Made by a program: the position numbers and the translations under genes | The notes under the pieces: model-generated | What the model was told of the DNA's origin: nothing | Seen by the model: the letters and a program-made list of their open reading frames with translations, nothing else | Databases searched by the model: none | In this document: piece by piece, positions 17,792 through 27,300 of the stretch | How the letters are laid out: each line of letters begins with the position of its first letter | Position numbering within the stretch: position 1 is the stretch's first letter | NCBI GenBank assembly: GCA_030848925.1 | Contig: JANFFA010000001.1 | Span: 1,426,001 to 1,490,000 of the forward strand | Reading direction: 5' to 3' | Length of the DNA: 64,000 nt | From: Rhodalgimonas zhirmunskyi | GTDB taxonomy: Bacteria > Pseudomonadota > Alphaproteobacteria > Rhodobacterales > Rhodobacteraceae

Positions 17792-17812
17792 GGGTATTTG
17801 AAACTGAAAGGG
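17792..17812 (+). repeat. Recurrent 3'-flank motif, copy B
   Basis: GTATTTGAA followed two bases later by TGAAAGGG, 13 bases after the nrdJ stop and in sense orientation. The same two blocks occur after the Hint gene at 561-585. Here the second block is also the left arm of the hairpin at 17804-17828. Confidence 0.4.
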
Positions 17813-17828
17813 CGAATTGTCCTTTCAG
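17804..17828 (+). terminator. Putative terminator hairpin after nrdJ
   Basis: Arms CTGAAAGG and CCTTTCAG, 9-base loop, followed by catggtttcttgg with a weak T stretch. It lies 25 bases after the nrdJ stop. Confidence 0.5.
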
Positions 17829-17954
17829 CATGGTTTCTTGGTCCTTTTGCTATCCCTGATACGACCGCATCGGGCGAAAGCACTGGGTGAGAGCGTCGAG
17901 ATGGCCGAAATCAGCCGCCAGTCATAGGGCGATCACACGCGATTGCCGCGATAT

Positions 17955-19250
17955 TCAGAACGAGCGAGTAAATCCGATACTGGTCGCGACGTTGCGATAG
18001 CTGTTGAGGACGATGCTTGAATCCTGACGCTCGACCCCGATCCTCAGCACCGGGGCAAAGCCGCGGTAGTTCCAGTTCTGGTTGGTGAACTGCACCGTTG
18101 CAGACGTCTTGCGATCGGTTCGCCCCACGCCGAACAGGGGGTGAATCCCGTCAAAAGCATCGTGATCATAAGACAGATCCAGCCCCACCCGCAGACCGCC
18201 GACGAAGGTGTAATCTCCGCCGATGCTTACCCCCTTGGCCACCCCCGCGGCGAGGGTGTAGCTGCTGGTCCGGTTTTCCACCCACGCACCCGCGCGCAGC
18301 AGTAGTTGCGGGGTTGCGGCATAGAACACGCGCACATTCGCCGCCGTGCGGCGCACATCATATGCGCCAACGTCGTAGGAAATCCGTTCGTTCTGTGCCC
18401 CGAAGGCCAGACGTGTGCGCCGGCCCAGCGCGAGGTTGTAGCTTAACGCCACCCCGGCAGAGCGGGCATAAGGCGCATCGGAAAGCCACCGCTGCGAAGC
18501 AAAGACCTCGGCCGAGAGCTGTCGGCCGGCCGTATCATAGCGCAGAACCCCGGCAGAGGTGCGCACGAACACATCGTTGGGGGCGCGCCCGTCAAACAGC
18601 CGCGCCTGAACATCGACGCCAAAGCGCGCCCGGGTGCGGTCATTGAGGATCGGAAGCGCAGCAAGGCCAAACCCCAGTTCCACGCCATTCGCGGGCTGTG
18701 CGCGCGCGCCCGGTTTCAGGCCGAAGACCAGCCCGCCAATCGGCACGGTTTCTGCTTGGGTCCGGCGGGCGGCATTGCTTTCGGGAACGAGGGCAAAGCG
18801 AAAATAGCCCTGCCAGTTCTTGGGCCTTTGCAACTGGTTGATCTGCGCCTGCACGCGATCGTGCACGGGTTTTGGCAGGCCCGCGCCCTTGGCTTGTTCA
18901 AGATGATAGCGCGCGCGCTCGCTTTGCCCTGCCGCGATCAATGCGTTGGCCAGTTCCAGACGGAACAGCGGGCTGGAAGGCACTTTTGCGACCAGTTTTG
19001 CAAGCGGGTCGATGGCCGCTTGCGGGCGGCCTGCCCGCGCGTTGGCCACGCCCAGAATCCACAGGCGGCGCAACGCCTCGGTCTGGGTTTTCGGCTGATA
19101 GGCGTCGAGAGCAGGGATCACATCCGCCGCGCGGCCACTTTTGACGGCCTGTTCGGCCTCGTCCAGGGTGAAGGCATATCCCGCCTGCGGCGCAGCGAGT
19201 GTCACCGACCAGAGTGCCAACATGAAAAGCAACCGCGAAACTGCTGTCAC
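17955..19250 (-). CDS. Slam-family outer-membrane translocon (surface lipoprotein assembly modifier)
   Basis: 431 residues: signal peptide (cleavage near AGYA|FT), a helical TPR-like N-terminal region to about residue 140 (ALRRLWILGVANARAGRPQAAIDPL and following repeats), then a large beta-barrel domain (DUF560) starting at NWQGYFRFALVPESN and ending in GFTRSF. This layout is that of Slam, the pore of the type XI secretion system, which moves lipoproteins or haemophores to the cell surface. Start chosen at GTG 19250, preceded by AGAGGGGG; an in-frame ATG at 19316 has no signal sequence. It lies 79 bases downstream of a TbpB-like lipoprotein gene, its likely cargo. Confidence 0.85.
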   Translation of the reverse strand: MTAVSRLLFMLALWSVTLAAPQAGYAFTLDEAEQAVKSGRAADVIPALDAYQPKTQTEALRRLWILGVANARAGRPQAAIDPLAKLVAKVPSSPLFRLELANALIAAGQSERARYHLEQAKGAGLPKPVHDRVQAQINQLQRPKNWQGYFRFALVPESNAARRTQAETVPIGGLVFGLKPGARAQPANGVELGFGLAALPILNDRTRARFGVDVQARLFDGRAPNDVFVRTSAGVLRYDTAGRQLSAEVFASQRWLSDAPYARSAGVALSYNLALGRRTRLAFGAQNERISYDVGAYDVRRTAANVRVFYAATPQLLLRAGAWVENRTSSYTLAAGVAKGVSIGGDYTFVGGLRVGLDLSYDHDAFDGIHPLFGVGRTDRKTSATVQFTNQNWNYRGFAPVLRIGVERQDSSIVLNSYRNVATSIGFTRSF

Positions 19251-19329
19251 AGCGTTTCCCCCTCTTTGACCGTTGGCAAAACGATCGGCGAGTGACCCCG
19301 CCGATCGCCAGTGCACCTTCTACGCCGCG

Positions 19330-20025
19330 TTATTGCGTGGCGTAAAAGGTACCACCCAGACCCGCGTCGAAAATCTGCGGGCCGGGATTGTTCACGTCCT
19401 TGATGCCGCCACTCACGGCCCCCACCATCGCGTTGCCGCCCGGGCCGAAGAAATTCCCGCCAAGCTGCACGGTCGCGTCGCCTTCTTCGCCGCCGTTTTC
19501 AAGCCGCCCGGTCATGTGAAACAGGAAGGCCCCGGTGTTGACTTCGGGAATCGTGTGACCTGCAATCACCTGCGACGGCGTATGGACGCGGCTGATCGAG
19601 GCCGGCATCGAATTGTCGACCGCCAGTTGCCCGTTGAGCGCGACCGAATTGGTCGTGCCCGCTTCGGTCGCGACGATGTTGCTTGCGGTTCCCGAGAACG
19701 GGTTCGCGGCTTGGCCGTCGGTCCAATCGACATCAATATCCAGATCGCCCACGATTTCCGCCATCTGCGGATTGACGTTGGTGCCGAAAACCTTTGCCGT
19801 GCCCTGATTCACACCGACCTTGAATTGGCCCGTGTAATTGGCGTCGAGACTGGTCGGCATGTCGGACGTGGGCGCACGGGCCGTGGCCGCATCATACGCG
19901 GTCTCGAAATCCTGCCCGCCGCCGCCTGCACCACCGGCTCCTGCACCACCGCCACTCGTCGTGCATCCCAACAAGCCCATCATCAAGCCAATCGACGCGA
20001 CTGGCACCAGAATTTTCTTGCTCAT
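19330..20025 (-). CDS. TbpB-like surface lipoprotein, probable Slam cargo
   Basis: 231 residues with a lipoprotein signal (MSKKILVPVASIGLMMGLLGC, lipobox LLGC, Cys21), then a Gly/Ser-rich tether to about residue 38 and a small domain of strands. The end (QLGGNFFGPGGNAMVGAVSGG...GGTFYATQ) has the F-x-G-x-x-A...G-x-F pattern of the transferrin-binding-protein B beta-barrel domain, the usual recognition domain in type XI cargo. Start at the ATG at 20025 with GAGGGG. It forms an operon with the Slam gene. Its ligand is unknown; TbpB relatives bind host iron proteins, which need not apply to a free-living bacterium. Confidence 0.8.
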   Translation of the reverse strand: MSKKILVPVASIGLMMGLLGCTTSGGGAGAGGAGGGGQDFETAYDAATARAPTSDMPTSLDANYTGQFKVGVNQGTAKVFGTNVNPQMAEIVGDLDIDVDWTDGQAANPFSGTASNIVATEAGTTNSVALNGQLAVDNSMPASISRVHTPSQVIAGHTIPEVNTGAFLFHMTGRLENGGEEGDATVQLGGNFFGPGGNAMVGAVSGGIKDVNNPGPQIFDAGLGGTFYATQ

Positions 20026-20095
20026 TCGTGTTATCCCCTCACAATAAAAAGCAAAAATACGTGATCTACTATCCCTGGAGGCGGGCTTGGCGTCT

Positions 20096-20113
20096 CCCCC
20101 CTGTTCAGGGGGG
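20096..20113. promoter_or_regulatory. 18-base near-palindrome between lipoprotein and sensor-kinase genes
   Basis: CCCCCCTG, TT, CAGGGGGG: eight-base perfect arms around a two-base centre, 71 bases from the lipoprotein start and 159 from the kinase start. The very short centre disfavours an RNA hairpin of full length and suits a protein-binding site. Candidate target of the adjacent LuxR-type regulator (inference). Confidence 0.45.
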
Positions 20114-20271
20114 TGCAAAGCAACAGCATAGATTTAAGCATATCGCCAGGAACGCTGAGAAAGCGGCTGGCGCACCAAATGTTCGTCGGGCTGACGCCAT
20201 CCTTGGGCATCGCCTGAAAAGGAAATGGCGATATCGACGGGGCATCCCGAGGTCGCCGCGAGGAGATGACT

Positions 20272-22506
20272 GTGCGCAGGTATTTCGCCCCCGGAACGCA
20301 TTTTGCGATGATCGTGATTTTCTGTCTCGCTCTGGCGGGGGCCTTGGTCTGGCTTGCAACACAGCAGGCATGGCTTGGCCTGCGTCTCGACGTCGATACG
20401 AGCGGCAATGTGGTTATCGAACGGATCGCAAAAACCGGGCCTGTTTCGCAATCCGTGCCCGGTTCTTTGACAGGGGCTCTGGTGGGTTCACGTTTGATCA
20501 GCCTGGCGCCGGTCCCTGCCTCTCAATCCGGCGCGCCATCGGTGCTTGAGATCGAGGCGAATGACCTAATCGAAGAGCCCGACGCCATCAGATCGCCAGA
20601 CCTGCTGAGCCGGTTTTACGAGCGGCAGGATCAGATCAGCAAGGCCCTGCGCCACGGCCCTGTCACATTGGAAATCGAGCGCGCCGGCCAGCGCGAGACG
20701 ATCACCGTGCAAGCCGCGCCCAAGCGCCCGCTGGTGGATCTGCCGCTGAAACTCTGGCTGCAATTGTTCGTGGCGCTGACAGGTGCGCTTGTCGGTGCAT
20801 GGGTCGTGTGCCTGCGCACACGAGATCCGGCGGCGTGGATGTTTCTTGTCGCGGGGGTCGGGCTTGCCATGGCCTCGGCAAGTGCGGCCCTTTACAGCGC
20901 GCGCGAACTCGCCCTGAGTGGGCCGGTTTTCGCAGTTGCAAGCCGGATCAACAGCAGCGGGTCTTTGATCTTTGGCATCGGTATGGTGACCCTGTTCCTG
21001 CTTTACCCACGCCGAATCGTGCCACGCGCCGCGCTTTGGCTACCGGCGGCGGCGATCGGCGGGGCGGTTGCATACATCCAGCTGGTCGACTGGCCCCGGA
21101 ACCTTGGCCTGCTACAGGATGTCATCGCGGTGACCATGGTCGTCTTGCTGGTGGCGATCATCGCGCAGGTGATCGTGAACCGGCGCGACGCGCGGGCGCG
21201 CGCGATGCTGGGCTGGCTCGGCTTGTCGATCGGGCTTGGCGCGGGCGGGTTCGTCTTTACCTCGATTGTGCCGACCTTGCTGAACCTGCCAGCGATCCTT
21301 GAACAAAGCACCGCGTTCCTGTTCTTTCTGCTGATCTATGTGGGCATGGCGATGGGGGTGCTGCGCTATCGCCTGTTTGATCTGGCCACGTGGTCGTTCG
21401 GGATCATGTTCTATGGCTTTGGCGTGGCGCTCTTGCTGTTGCTTGATGCGGCGCTGATCTTTGGGTTGTCGCTGGATCGCGCCCCGGCGCTCGGGATCGC
21501 GCTGGCGACGGTCGGCATCGTCTACCTGCCCCTGCGCGAGGCCTTCGGGCGATGGCTTCGGCGCAACCGCACATTCCCGGCTGAAGTTCTTTACAAACGC
21601 ATCACCGAGATCGCCCATGCGATGGACCCCGTGCAGCAACAGGCCCTGTTGCAGGCCTTCTGGACAGACCTGTTCAACCCGTTGCGCGTGACCGCCCTGC
21701 CCCGGCGCACGCCGACGGCAACGGCGCTGCTCGAAGATGGGGCCTCGCTCACCATCGCGCCGGTCGGCGGGTTAGAGGGCGTGCGTCTGGATTGGGCGCA
21801 ACAAGGCGCACGGCTGTTTTCCTCGGCCGATCTGGCGCGGGCGGTGACGCTGAACGCGATGATCGAGCGTAGCCTGCAACAGCATCTCGACTATGTTGAG
21901 GCGATCACCCGCGAACGCCTACGGATCAACCGCGACATGCATGATAACATTGGCGTTTTGCTGCTTGGGGCGCTTCATGCCACGTCCCACGAGCGCAAGG
22001 ACCTTTTGATCCGACAGACGCTTTCCGACCTGCGCGAAATCATCTCTAACCCGGATCAGACAAACCTGCCCCTGCCGCAACTGATCGCCGATCTGCGCGC
22101 CGAGATCACCGATCATCTAGAGGCGGTGGACATCAATGTGCGCTGGCGCGATCACGGTTTGCCCAACGCGTTGTTGCCGCCCAAGGTCGTGCATACGCTG
22201 CGCGCGTTCCTGCGCGAATCCACAAGCAATGTCGTGCGCCACTCAGCCGCCAGCGCCGTTGAGGTCGAGCTTCGCGAAGAGGACGGTCAGCTGTTCCTGA
22301 CCCTGCAGGACGACGGCAAGGGGTTTGACGCGCAAACCGTGCGCCTTGGCAACGGGTTCAAGAACCTTGCCGCGCGCGTCGATCATCTGGGCGGAGCGTT
22401 CGATATCGCAAGCACGCCCGCAGGCACGCGCATCAGCGCCCGGATACCGCTGCAAGTCCCGGCCGAAGGCCCGAACATCGCCGATGAAAGGAGCGCCGCG
22501 GAATGA
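20272..22506 (+). CDS. Membrane sensor histidine kinase, NarL/DesK-type
   Basis: About 744 residues. One N-terminal membrane segment, a roughly 120-residue loop with a PDZ-like look (VVIERIAKTGPV...GSRLISL), then about eight further membrane segments to residue 420. The cytoplasmic part has RLRINRDMHDNIGVLLLG with the phospho-accepting His (codon at 21940) and a HATPase domain with N box RESTSNVVRHSA and G box DDGKGFD..GNGFKNLAARV. Start: AGGAG abuts the ATG at 20266 but lies six bases before the in-frame GTG at 20272, so GTG is preferred. It overlaps the regulator gene by four bases. The signal sensed is unknown. Confidence 0.9.
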   Translation: MRRYFAPGTHFAMIVIFCLALAGALVWLATQQAWLGLRLDVDTSGNVVIERIAKTGPVSQSVPGSLTGALVGSRLISLAPVPASQSGAPSVLEIEANDLIEEPDAIRSPDLLSRFYERQDQISKALRHGPVTLEIERAGQRETITVQAAPKRPLVDLPLKLWLQLFVALTGALVGAWVVCLRTRDPAAWMFLVAGVGLAMASASAALYSARELALSGPVFAVASRINSSGSLIFGIGMVTLFLLYPRRIVPRAALWLPAAAIGGAVAYIQLVDWPRNLGLLQDVIAVTMVVLLVAIIAQVIVNRRDARARAMLGWLGLSIGLGAGGFVFTSIVPTLLNLPAILEQSTAFLFFLLIYVGMAMGVLRYRLFDLATWSFGIMFYGFGVALLLLLDAALIFGLSLDRAPALGIALATVGIVYLPLREAFGRWLRRNRTFPAEVLYKRITEIAHAMDPVQQQALLQAFWTDLFNPLRVTALPRRTPTATALLEDGASLTIAPVGGLEGVRLDWAQQGARLFSSADLARAVTLNAMIERSLQQHLDYVEAITRERLRINRDMHDNIGVLLLGALHATSHERKDLLIRQTLSDLREIISNPDQTNLPLPQLIADLRAEITDHLEAVDINVRWRDHGLPNALLPPKVVHTLRAFLRESTSNVVRHSAASAVEVELREEDGQLFLTLQDDGKGFDAQTVRLGNGFKNLAARVDHLGGAFDIASTPAGTRISARIPLQVPAEGPNIADERSAAE

Positions 22507-23150
22507 AGCAGGTCCTGATCGTCGAAGACATTGCCGAGACCCGGCGTTGGCTGGCGAAAATCGTGCTGCAAACCTATCCCGAGGCCGAGATCTCGATGGC
22601 GGAAACGGTGCGCGCGGCGGCGACGTTTCAGGGGCGCGGTTTCGATCTGGCCCTGATCGATCTGGGGCTTCCGGATGGGTCTGGGCTGGATGTCTTGCGC
22701 ATGATCCAGCGCAGCAGCCCCGATGCCATAAAGGTCGTCACCACGGTGATGGGCGATGATGCCAGTATCGTGGCAGCGCTTTCGGCGGGGGCGGATGGCT
22801 ATTTGCTGAAGGAAACCGCGCCTGCGGTTCTGGCCCGCCAGCTTTCGCAATTGTCGGACGGGATCCCGGCGATCGCCCCGTCGGTCGCGCGCCGGATCAT
22901 GGCGCATTTCCGCCTGACCGGCCCCAGCGCGGGTGAGGATGCGCAGCTTACCGAGCGCGAAACCGACGTGCTGGGCCTGATTTCGCGGGGCTTGCGCAAT
23001 TCCGAAGTCGCCCACGAGTTGGGTATCGCCGAGACGACCGTGGCGGGCTATATCAAAGTGATCTATCGCAAACTGGGCATCGGGTCGCGCGCCGAAGCCG
23101 CATGGCATGCCTATCGTCTCGGCCTGCAAATGGGGCGAGACCCAGAGTAA
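22503..23150 (+). CDS. LuxR/NarL-family response regulator
   Basis: 215 residues. Receiver domain with acidic pocket E8-D9, phospho-acceptor Asp53 in LALIDLGLPDGSG, Thr80/81 and Lys103 in GYLLKE. C-terminal LuxR-type HTH from about residue 150: LTERETDVLGLISRGLRNSEVA..L.IAETTVAGYIKVIYRKL. It is the cognate partner of the kinase encoded immediately upstream (ATGA overlap). The genomic position suggests control of the divergent lipoprotein-Slam operon, but this is inference. Confidence 0.93.
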   Translation: MKQVLIVEDIAETRRWLAKIVLQTYPEAEISMAETVRAAATFQGRGFDLALIDLGLPDGSGLDVLRMIQRSSPDAIKVVTTVMGDDASIVAALSAGADGYLLKETAPAVLARQLSQLSDGIPAIAPSVARRIMAHFRLTGPSAGEDAQLTERETDVLGLISRGLRNSEVAHELGIAETTVAGYIKVIYRKLGIGSRAEAAWHAYRLGLQMGRDPE

Positions 23151-23206
23151 GCGGCCGGGGATTGGCAATCTGTCGGGGCGTGCTATTGGGCGAATAAAGC
23201 GGCGGC

Positions 23207-24232
23207 TCAGCCGCCCTGATCCATCGCCAGAACGGCGCCATCCGCAACCAGCAGGTTGGACCAGCCATCCGCGCCTTCGAAGCGGTTATAGACCGACAGG
23301 AACACGGCCGTCTTTTCCATCTGGCCGATCTTGTTGCCGCAGGGTTTCTTGCGGCCCACCTTACAGACACCGGATTTCAGTTTCTCATAGGCGGCATCGG
23401 TGGGGCGCTTGCTACGGGCGTTTTCGGGCAGGCCATAGCGCAGCGCCTCGTACATCGAGGCCGAGCCGAACACGACAAGCGCGGCGGTGACCTGACGCGG
23501 GCAGCCATCATCGAACCCGGTGATATAGAAATTGTGCAGGGCCTGATTGCCCGGCGCGCTGTCATAGATGCGATACTTGGCGCGTTTCTCGGGATATTGC
23601 GCCACCTCGCGGCCAAGATCGCCGCGCCCCAGGTGACATGCGCGCGCGACGGTGCCGAAGGGAAGAACCTCGCCCGGTGCAGCCATGCGGGCATCGGGCC
23701 CGGTGACGCGGGCAGCCTTGCTGCGCGAGAACAGGCCGCCGCGGGGTTCGCCGCGGGGTTCGGCCCGAGGATCAGCCTTTGGTTCAGCGCGGGGTTCAGC
23801 GATGCTCTCCGCCGCAATCGCGGGTTTCGAAAGCGAGGCCTGAACGACCTCCCCATCCTGCGCGCCTGTTACGGCTTGGGCCTTGTCACGCGAGAACAGG
23901 CCAAGGAAGCCGCCCCGCTTTTGCGCCGTGGCCTGTGGGGCGGTCTGGGTGTCAGGGACGACGACGGGGGTTTGTGCCGTGACATCCGGCGCAGTATCGA
24001 CTGCGACGGAATCGGCTGGACTGCTTGGACCAACCTCGCGCTTGCGCAGCAAACGGGCCATGAAGCCAGTATCCGGGTCGGTTTCGACCGGGGCGGCGAC
24101 GGCTTCGACCATCGGCTCGGACCCCGCGACATCGACATCGCCAAGGCGCGGCACGGTTTTGAGCGGGTCGGAACAGCCAGCCAGAAGCGCAAGCCCCAGC
24201 GCGGCAACAGTTAATCGGATCACGGGATACAT
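23207..24232 (-). CDS. Lipoprotein of unknown function
   Basis: 341 residues with a lipobox LLAGCS (Cys20). Residues 60-190 are low-complexity, with two copies of a GGLFSR / GGFLGLFSR element, each followed by a short basic and VTG segment, and a run of A-E-P-R type repeats around residue 150. The C-terminal 150 residues look folded (ARACHLGRGDLGREVAQYPEKR..., four further cysteines), suggesting a periplasmic domain tethered by a disordered linker. I do not recognise the family. It converges with the response-regulator gene with only 56 bases between stops. Confidence 0.7.
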   Translation of the reverse strand: MYPVIRLTVAALGLALLAGCSDPLKTVPRLGDVDVAGSEPMVEAVAAPVETDPDTGFMARLLRKREVGPSSPADSVAVDTAPDVTAQTPVVVPDTQTAPQATAQKRGGFLGLFSRDKAQAVTGAQDGEVVQASLSKPAIAAESIAEPRAEPKADPRAEPRGEPRGGLFSRSKAARVTGPDARMAAPGEVLPFGTVARACHLGRGDLGREVAQYPEKRAKYRIYDSAPGNQALHNFYITGFDDGCPRQVTAALVVFGSASMYEALRYGLPENARSKRPTDAAYEKLKSGVCKVGRKKPCGNKIGQMEKTAVFLSVYNRFEGADGWSNLLVADGAVLAMDQGG

Positions 24233-24341
24233 CCCCTCCCCCGGAGTGGTTTACCGGGTCTTAACCGATCGGGGGGCATGCGGTCCAGTCTTGTGGCGGT
24301 GCGGGCGGCATTGACGCAGGATTCAGCCAGTCGGCTGCCTG

Positions 24342-27300
24342 TTATCCTTGCGCCGGGATCTCGGGGCCGCGACGCAGGCGAACCACCAGATAGACCAGAG
24401 CCGCCACAACGAAGACACCCACAGCCAGCGCCAGAACCCCGGCAAGGAACAGCCCCAACGCCAGCGCGACCGAGGTCGAAGACACCACCGCCGCCGGCAG
24501 CACCAGCGCCAGCCCGGGCCAAAGCGCGCCGTTCCACGCCAACGCGCCCAGCGTCGCCGCCAGCCAGCCCAGCATCGCCAGCAACCCGATCCAGACCGCG
24601 CCCTGCACAATCCGCGCGCGGCGCGTGCGCATACCGTGGCGCAGGGCGGTGACCTGGCGGCGCACGTCAAGCTGCATTGCCAAAAGCGCGGGCACCACCA
24701 TCAGCACCAGCACCACCCCGAAGCCAAGACCATAGACCAGCGTGATCACCGTCGGGCGCAGGAACTGGGCCTGTTGCGACTGCTCGTAAAGCAGCGGCGC
24801 AAGGCCCAGAACGGTCGTCGCCGTGGTCAGGAACACGGGCCGCAATCGATCCGCCGCGCCGTCGATGATGGCGTTGAACAGGCTGCGATCCTCGGCATAG
24901 TCGTCGATGGTGGTCACCAGAACGATAGAGTCGTTGATGATGATCCCGGTCATGCCCAGTATCCCCACCACCGAGAACATCGAAAGCGGCACGTCCCACA
25001 GGTAATGGCCATAGACCGTCCCGATCAGGCCAAAGGGAATGATCGCCATGACGACGATGGGCCGGGTCCAGCTTGAAAACACCCACGCCAGCGTGAGGTA
25101 AATCCCGATCAGGCAGAGCGAGAAGCCAAGCAGCGCATCGGACAGGAATTCGCTTTCCTGTTCGGCCAGCCCCGAAAGCTGCCATTCCACCTGATAGCGC
25201 GAGGCGATGTCGGGCAGGATGGTGGCTTCGAGCGCGTCCATGATCTCTTCTGCACGGGCAGGATCGTCTTCGGAAATGTCGCCAGTGACAGACACGGTGC
25301 GCAGGCCATTTTCGCGCCGCACGGTCGAGAACCCGGCACGGGTTTCGACGGTGACCAGATCGGACAGCGGCACATAGGTGCCCGACGGCGTGCGCATCTG
25401 CATCCGCTCGATGAAATCGGCGGCCAGTTCCCCTTCGGGAAGCTGGATACGGATTTCGGCGCTGCGCGGCCCGTCGGGATAGGTCGCGGCCTCAAGCCCG
25501 TTTAGACGATGGCGCAGAACCCGGCCCAGCCCGTCGATGGTGAAGCCCAGCGCATGGCCCTGCGGGGTGAGTTCAAGCACCATCTCGTCCTTGTCATAGG
25601 CGAGGTTGTCTTCGACCGCCGAAACCTCGGGGTAGCGCGACACCTGCCGCTTGAGATCTTCGGACGCGGCTTTCAGCACATCGGCCGAGGCACCGTAGAA
25701 TTGCACATCAAGCGCCTCGCCGCCGGGGCCGGAGCGCCAGCCGCGGAACGACAGCACCTCGGCCTGCGGATGGCGGGGGATGCGCTCTTGCAGGGTGCCA
25801 AGGAAGGCGAACGACGAATAGGGCCGGTCGTCGGCATCGATCAATTCGATGGCGATCCCGCCCAGAAGGTCGGTGTCCTTGGTATCGGCGCCGGGCAGTG
25901 GGCGGCCCGAGTTGCCGCCGACTTCGGCGACGACGTAAAGGATCGGGTTGGTGCCGTATTCCTCTTCGTATTCGCGGCTCACGTTTTCGACGGTGGCCTG
26001 CACCTGCCGCATCTGTTCCAGCGTATCGGCGCGGGTCGCGCCGGGAACCATCGCCCAGTTGCCGGTGATCGACGCGCGCTCGGGCGCGTTGAAGAAGCGC
26101 CATTTCACATGCCCGTCGATGAACAGCGCGGCTTGGCTGGCCAGCAAAAGGACCGCCCCCGCAAGCACCGGATAGCGCAGCCAGACGACACCGGCGATGA
26201 ATGGGCGGAACAGGGTTTCGCGTACCCAGTTGAAGCCACGCGTCACCACCCGCGAGGGCCAGTCATACCAGTGATCGTTGCGCAGCGAATGGCGCAGCGA
26301 ATGCGCCATGTGGTTGGGCAGGATCAGGAAACATTCGACAAGGCTGGCCAGCAGCACGGCGATGACGGTGATCGGCAGATCCCCGATCAGATCGCCAAAC
26401 CGCCCGCCAATCGCCACGAGGCCGAAAAAGGCGATGACCGTCGTGACGGTCGAGGAAAACACCGGCAAAGCCATGCGATGGGCGGCATTTTCCGCCGCTT
26501 CGAGGGGCTGTTCGCCGCGTTTCACCCGCGCGTCGGCATGTTCGCCCACGACGATGGCATCATCGACCACGATGCCCAGCGTGATGATCAGCGCGAAAAG
26601 CGAGATCATGTTGAGCGTGATCCCGAACAGATACATCAGCGCAATCGCCGACAGCATCGCCGTGGGAATACCCATCGCCACCCAGAACGCGGTGCGCGCG
26701 TTGAGGAACAGGAACAACAGCACCACCACCAGCGCGAGACCCTGCAAACCGTTGCTCAAAAGGATGTTGAGACGGTCGCTGATCGCTTCGGCGCGGGTGC
26801 GGATTAAATCGATCGTGGTGCCCGAGGGCAGCGTGCCTTCCATCTTTTCGGCGACGTCCTCGACCTGTCGCTGGATGGCGATGGCATCGCCTTGGGCCGA
26901 GCGGTCGACCCGGATCGAAACGGCCGGGTTTTCGCCCACGAAATAGGTGCGGTTGCGGTCGGCCCCTTCGACGATGACGCGGGCCACGTCGCCCACCGTC
27001 AGCTTGGAGCCGTCATCGTTGACGCGCAGCACCACGGCTTCGATTTCGCTGGCGCTGCGTTTCTCGACGCCGGTGCGCACGCGGGCGTTCGCCCCATCCA
27101 CATCGCCCGCCGGATCGGCGTTTACCTCTTCGGCGATGGCGGTGGCGATCTGAAGGAAGCTGACGTCATGCGCGACAAGGTTGACCGAGGGCACCTCGAT
27201 CACCGTGCGCGGCGCGGCGACACCGCGGATGGTGGTGCGGGTGACGCCTTCGGCAAACAGCCGGGTGACGAATTCATCGGCGAAGCGGCCCAGTTGATCG

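Noticed and set aside
15673-17883. 736-codon open frame antisense to nrdJ
   Set aside because: Lies entirely opposite a well-supported gene, has low-complexity Arg/His/Gly-rich translation and no ribosome site; a GC-rich third-position shadow.
23201-23215. GGCGGCTCAGCCGCC as a terminator for the response-regulator gene
   Set aside because: It overlaps the stop region of the convergent lipoprotein gene and has no T run; not distinct enough to claim.
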